Assembly (NCBI GenBank): GCA_949358305.1 | Contig: OX442318.1 | Span: 2,590,501 to 2,654,500, forward strand | Reading direction: 5' to 3' | Length of the DNA: 64,000 nucleotides | DNA from: Strigamia acuminata | Lineage: Eukaryota > Arthropoda > Chilopoda > Geophilomorpha > Linotaeniidae | Shown here: positions 46,466 through 64,000 of the stretch, in pieces | Layout: every line of letters begins with the position of its first letter | Numbering within the stretch: position 1 is the first letter of the stretch | The notes under the pieces: model-generated | The model's database searches: none | Told to the model about the DNA's origin: nothing | What the model saw: the letters and a program-made list of their open reading frames with translations, nothing else | Position numbers and translations under genes: made by a program

Positions 46466-47331
46466 GTAAATACTGAATTTTTGCTTAAAAATATTCCATT
46501 TTGTTAAGAAAATCAATTTCTGCACGAAAATGTGCATAAAACATAAAAAGTATGCTCAATAATTGCATTTTTGTGCCTAAAAATAACTAGAAGCACTAAA
46601 ATTGATTTTCAAATGTAAAACACATTTTGCCCACGGAAATTGCAGGTTTTCATGTCTAAAATTCCATTTCCACATTTATTCCCCCAAAAAATCTCATTTC
46701 TGGCCCAAAAATCAAATATTTTCATCCAAAACACCAAAATAACGAATCCATGCACAATAATAACTCATCAAGTTGATCATACTTGACGAAATTGCAATTT
46801 GCTGTTTTGATAAGTCGGATGAAGGAGGAAAAAAAAATTTGACGGAAACCAAATTGGTGTCAAGCCACGTTTCCATGCCAACTAATAGCTTTGTTTGCAC
46901 CTGATTCGGCAGCGTGTCACTTTCCTTTCCCTTAATTGCCAACTCGACACACAACGATTTCTGCTTACTCCGAACTTTAACACCCGCGCACGTAGTCGCC
47001 AATTTCGACAAAAATAATTCCCCGCACGTGCAAATTAATTAATAATTTACTCGATACGGGGGCGCGATTGGCACGTATCATTCCTCAAATTGTTATTCCC
47101 GCAATAAATCCGGACGAGGCGTTGCGAATAAATAAATTATCTTTTAAAGCTGCAATTTCTGCTGGAAAAAATTTTTTTGTTTTTAATAATTCATTTCGGG
47201 AAAATTCGATTAAATTTTAACGTTTTTTTTTTATACATCAAAAATCTGATGGGAGTTGGTAGACTTTTATTACAAATTGAGGTGAGTTTTTGCACCGATA
47301 AAATGAATTTTCTTCTTGGATTTCTTCGTTT
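46466..47331. other. Gene-free stretch
   Basis: 46,790-47,150 is repeat-free and GC-richer than its surroundings; a minus-strand frame 46,712-47,011 crosses it but I recognise no domain. Confidence 0.35.
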
Positions 47332-47705
47332 TTGAGAGTAAAAATGCAGATTTATCCGTAAAAATGTAGATTTGTACGAAAAATACAAATTATCCGTAAA
47401 AATGCAGATTTTGAACGTAAAAATACAGATTTATCCGTAAAAATACAGATTTATCCGAAAAAATGCAGATTTGTACGTAAAAATACAGATTTATCCGTAA
47501 AAATACAGATTTATCCGTAAAAATTTCGATTTATCCGTAAAAATGCAGATTTATCCGAAAAAATGCAGATTTGTACGTAAAAATGCAGATTTGCACGTAA
47601 AAAAGCAGATTTATCCGTAAAAATATAGATTTATATCCGAAAAAATACAGATTTATCCGAAAAAATGCAGATTTATCCGAAAAAATGCAGATTTGAACGT
47701 AAAAA
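47332..47705. repeat. Minisatellite, 20-bp unit, about 18 copies
   Basis: The unit is AAATACAGATTTATCCGTAA with variants TGCAG, TTGTACG and CCGAA. A higher-order period of about 120 bp is suggested. Confidence 0.93.
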
Positions 47706-48769
47706 ATGCATTTTCCCCTAAATCGGGTCGTTTTGGGGCTTTTATTTTTTATTTTTCAATATCGATTTTTGCACCTGAGATGAATTATTTTCTAAATAAG
47801 TAGATTTTAACACATAAATTCATTTTCTATCTCTAAATTGCCTCGTTTTTGAGCCTAAAAATATGCATTTACGCACTTAAAATATATTCTTTTCAAACAT
47901 TTTTACATAAAAAAAAGCTATTTCGTACGTAATACTCCAATTTAGCTCATAAATATATCGATTTTCAGACATAAAATGTATTTCTTCCGCCAAACGAGTC
48001 AATTTATGCCTTTTATACAAGTTATCCAATTTCCGGACGTTTTCGAGCCTTCCCAGACGGAAATACATTTTTTTCATCAAAATTATATAACATTAAACAA
48101 ATTTCCTCATTTAAAAAAAAAAAAAAAAATTCTAAAATATTTTAAAAAAAATAATTCCAATTTTTAAATACAAAATTTTCGAATTTCCCGCCGCCCGTGC
48201 TTCACTGCAGCACGCCCCACAAATTCAAATTTCGCGCGGCGATGCTTTACTGCAGCACTCGCCGCACTTTTCAAGGCGAAATTTCAATCCCAGAGCACAA
48301 CAATGACGTTATCCATCCTGTACAGTTGTAGGTAGATTTGATACTGATTAGTTGGTCATGGCGCCGCCAGTGGGAGTGTGATTTTAATTTATTTTGGAGG
48401 CTATTTTTGATTTTATTGTGCGTGGTGTTTCGTTTCCGTTTTCCTCTTCGATGTTTCAATCATTTATGCAAGAAAAACAAATTGTACGGTAAAGTAAACA
48501 TTACGATACTGTCAACAGCGGACACCCAGCATATAAATTGACCGTCCTCACTGATAATTAAAAAAGACAAACCTTGTGTCCATTTGTATTTATTTTGCAA
48601 CAATCAGATGAAGATGCTATACAATTCAAGCGCCCGAATGGATATTTGTTTTATATTCCATGTGGAGGCCACCACAGCGCTTTTATACTTGTACAAGTAT
48701 ATTAAAATGAATTTTTATGCTTTTTGCGCAATTGAATTTTTTTTTTTCACTTTTCAATCCATTTTTTGC

Positions 48770-49165
48770 ATACATAAATGCATTTTTGGCAGCTTAAAAT
48801 GCATTTTTGGCAGCTTAAAATGCATTTTTGCAGCTTGAAATGCATGTTTGCATTCTTAAAATGCAAATTTACATTTATTTTTAAGAATTAAAAATTATTT
48901 TAGATGTTTACAATTCATTCTTTGGACTTTAAAATTTAATTTTGCAACTTTTTGGAACATAAATATGCATTTCTTCATCCAAAAATGTATTTTTTTATCT
49001 TAAAATTTATTTTTTTATCTTAAAATCCATTTTTTTTATCTTAAAAAGCATTTTTTAAATCTGAAAATGCTTTTTTGTAGATTAACATTTATTTTTGAAG
49101 ATTAAAATTCACTTTTGACGATTAAAAATCACTTTTGATGGTTAAAATTCATTTTTGATGATTAC
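48770..49165. repeat. Degenerate array of AAAATGCATTTTT units, about 20-21 bp
   Basis: It is clear at 48,775-48,840 (GCATTTTTGGCAGCTTAAAAT) and 48,990-49,050 (ATTTTTTTATCTTAAAAT); decayed further right. Confidence 0.75.
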
Positions 49166-51276
49166 AATTCCTATTAGCACCAAAAAATGCATTTGAACAC
49201 CTAAAACACCTTAAAAATCATTTTAAAATGCATATAAATCCACTCTTCTAACCCGATAAAACGCAATTTAATGCACAAACCTGCATAATTTATTTGTACA
49301 CTATTTTCCCTTATTTGTACACTAAAAAAAAAATTTACACGACCCCGCCTTCTTTTTTCTACCTAACCTAACCTAAACCAGTCCTTGATGTATATGAATT
49401 TATTTTGTGTAGAAACAAGGCAAAATAGTAGTGACATCCAGAAATTTAGTGTAAAAGTCAGGGATTTTTAGTGTAAAAAATAAGAAAAATTATTGGACAA
49501 ATAATTTAATCCCATTCTTCTTTCAAAATCCATTCCCCAAACAAAAAATGCGTTTTAACCCCAAAAAACCATCCACAAATCTCTTAAAATCACTCGTATC
49601 CTTCAAAAAGACATCCCTACACCCTAAAACTCCATAATTCCCACCTAAAAAACACCACTATCAGCCTCAATAAATCATCTCCTTCCCTTTCCTCAAAACC
49701 AACTCTCCATCACCCAAAAACCCTTTCTCACCCCTAAAAACCCCAAATCTCCACCAAAAAATCCAAATCTACACCCAAAAATAAAAAATAAAAATAATAA
49801 AAGTCAAAAAATCAAAACTGAATTCGCCCAAATTGAAAATTAAGCCTATAAACATCTCCGCACTGAACACTGAATCGCGCAATCAGACGCGCCTATTTCG
49901 ACGTCTCAAGCTCGCAAATTTGAATAATACCCCTCACGCCCCCCCAAAATGACGTCGAGCATCTCTCGGGTGATTTCAATTGGCGTCGAGGAGTGGCGCT
50001 CGCAAATTTCCTAATAAGGTTCCACGAAAATTGCAACTTGCGTTATGTAATGGGCATTGAGCTAATCGTTTCGTTCCGTTTCGCTTATCTGTAGCAACAG
50101 CAATGTTCACGGAATCATGCAATATTCACACGGTTGCTTAGCAACCGCCCAAAAGATGAGCTCACTTTTATTTCCCCTCGCGCCCCCTCGTTTCTGTTTC
50201 GTGAATTAATCCCTCAATAAATGCTTGTCACAAAATTGCTCATTATTGCGAGTGCCAAAAGGATTAGAAGCGAAATGTTTGCATACAAACGTGCAGGAAA
50301 TTGCATTCTAGCACGTCAACTCGCACAAATTCAAAAATGGGGTCGTGGGTCACGTGTTCGGGCACGTGTGCCCGATTAATCTATTTATTTAACTCCATTT
50401 TAATGAGGTTTTTTTGTCGTCATTCTCTTTTTTTCCCGCTCGGGCCACGCATTGCTCATTAGTCGTGTCTCGTTTGGCAGCGTGCAGATTAAAAATGCCA
50501 CTGCACTGCACCGCTTCAATTTCATCAAATTTAACTTAATTTAGCACTTGGAAATGAGACCGAATGGGAGAAAATGTCATCGCTGACACGTTAACTACTT
50601 TTCTTCGTTATTCGTCGTCGTGCGGCTCTAAGGTCGTTTCAAGGTCACCCGGCGAGCGGTGTTTTTACAAGTGAAAACTTTCCAATTACAAAGTTGTAGA
50701 GCACCATTTGTTTGGTACAATGAGACGATATCGTAGTGGAAGAATTCGATGGTTTACGGAAGCACTGCAGCGAAGTGGTGGAGTTTCGCCGCGCGGCTGC
50801 ATCGGGTTCATCAGATTTAAATGTAATTAAGCCGGCCGGATCGAATAAATACCAAATTTACACGCAACATTTGAAGTTCAAACATGCAGTTTAACTGATT
50901 TAAGGATGTCATATTAAACTCTGATGATGATCCACTCTGAAACGTCTGAGCGTGGCGCCATCTGTTGCCTAAAAACTAAACCAACAAAATCTCTATCTGC
51001 CCAGAGTATCCTGACTGACTAATGCTTCTAGTTGATCTATCGTGTGTTCTTTGATGTCTTTTCTTTACAAAGGAGGGTTAGTGCCCCCCTCCCATCACGC
51101 GAAACTCACCTTGTTGAGTCGCGATATATTTAACCACGGTTAGTATGCATTAGTCATTCCTAGTGTGATGGATAAATTTTAATATAGGAGAAATGGCGCG
51201 GAGCCATCCGTCATCAGTCAATCACTTTTGATCAGTTGACCATGGCGGCCTAGAATTTTATCTCTTAAACTCAAAG
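49166..51276. other. Intergenic stretch between GT92 and FASN
   Basis: 49,500-49,800 is A/C-rich. 49,860-50,850 is GC- and CpG-richer and repeat-poor, and could be regulatory. A three-copy CCTAA motif is at 49,359-49,373. 51,000-51,270 is ordinary. Confidence 0.35.
50640..50730. mobile_element. Short relic of the CAGGGTGTCC foldback
   Basis: CAATTACAAAGTTGTAGAGC followed by ACCAT at 50,684-50,708 is nearly identical to both arms of 55,078-55,842, preceded by a decayed TCAAGGTCA block. No ends are preserved. Confidence 0.5.
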
Positions 51277-51287
51277 TTTATTTTATT
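51277..51287 (-). promoter_or_regulatory. Polyadenylation signals of FASN
   Basis: Two overlapping AATAAA hexamers read on the minus strand (51,287-51,282 and 51,282-51,277), about 50-60 bp after the FASN stop codon. They are the first such hexamers after the stop. Between stop and signal lies an (AAT)n microsatellite at 51,302-51,323. Confidence 0.7.
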
Positions 51288-51301
51288 GATTGTTTATACA
51301 C

Positions 51302-51323
51302 AATAATAATAATAATAATAATA
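51302..51323. repeat. Microsatellite (AAT)n in FASN 3' UTR
   Basis: About seven AAT triplets between the FASN stop codon and its poly(A) signals. Confidence 0.85.
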
Positions 51324-51335
51324 AGTAATTTTTTC

Positions 51336-64000
<12,665 letters not shown>

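Noticed and set aside
46712-47011. 99-residue minus-strand frame in a repeat-free patch
   Set aside because: The patch may be functional DNA, but the frame has no domain, start context or splice borders I can support.
9732-47705. CRISPR-like arrays
   Set aside because: Repeats are directly contiguous without unique spacers, and the DNA is eukaryotic.

Overview
The window looks like nuclear DNA of an invertebrate animal, most likely an arthropod. It is AT-rich, genes are sparse and intron-bearing, introns have GT..AG borders, and miniature transposons and short-unit tandem arrays fill the space between genes. Only three host genes are supported, and nothing links them functionally. No bacterial, organellar or CRISPR features were seen, and no tRNA or rRNA gene was recognised.

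Layout. (1) 1-29,018 has no recognised host exon. It holds terminal-inverted-repeat elements (MITEs), a decayed retrotransposon protease fragment at 16,195-16,437, and tandem arrays. (2) 29,019-29,142, minus strand, is the first coding exon of a heterotrimeric G-protein alpha subunit, probably the Gv class. Its further exons were not found to the left, so much of region 1 may be its first intron. (3) 29,750-43,700 is gene-poor and rich in arrays. (4) 43,991-45,454, plus strand, is an intronless GC-rich gene for a Golgi-type glycosyltransferase family 92 (DUF23) protein. It spans a sharp switch in strand composition. (5) 45,455-51,276 is intergenic, with more arrays. (6) 51,336-64,000, minus strand, is the last 14 exons of an animal type I fatty acid synthase, running from the end of the malonyl/acetyl transferase domain through DH, pseudo-methyltransferase, ER, KR, ACP and thioesterase to the stop codon. 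The ketosynthase end lies beyond base 64,000. All 13 introns join in frame.

Mobile DNA. Several families can be delimited from the window alone, because one copy shows the empty site of another. These include a Tigger/pogo-like element at 53,033-53,570 with a CENP-B-type HTH remnant, a four-copy TATACTC..GAGTATA family, TTA-flanked PIF/Harbinger-like MITEs, hAT-like elements (one with a perfect 8-bp target duplication) and two long-TIR foldback elements with 9-10 bp flanking repeats. FASN introns are especially loaded.

Most unusual signals. At least nine arrays of unrelated sequence share a repeat unit of 20 bp (19-20), usually with two A/T tracts about 10 bp apart. Around the GT92 gene the plus strand changes from A/C-rich to G/T-rich, and the third codon positions inside the gene follow this change.
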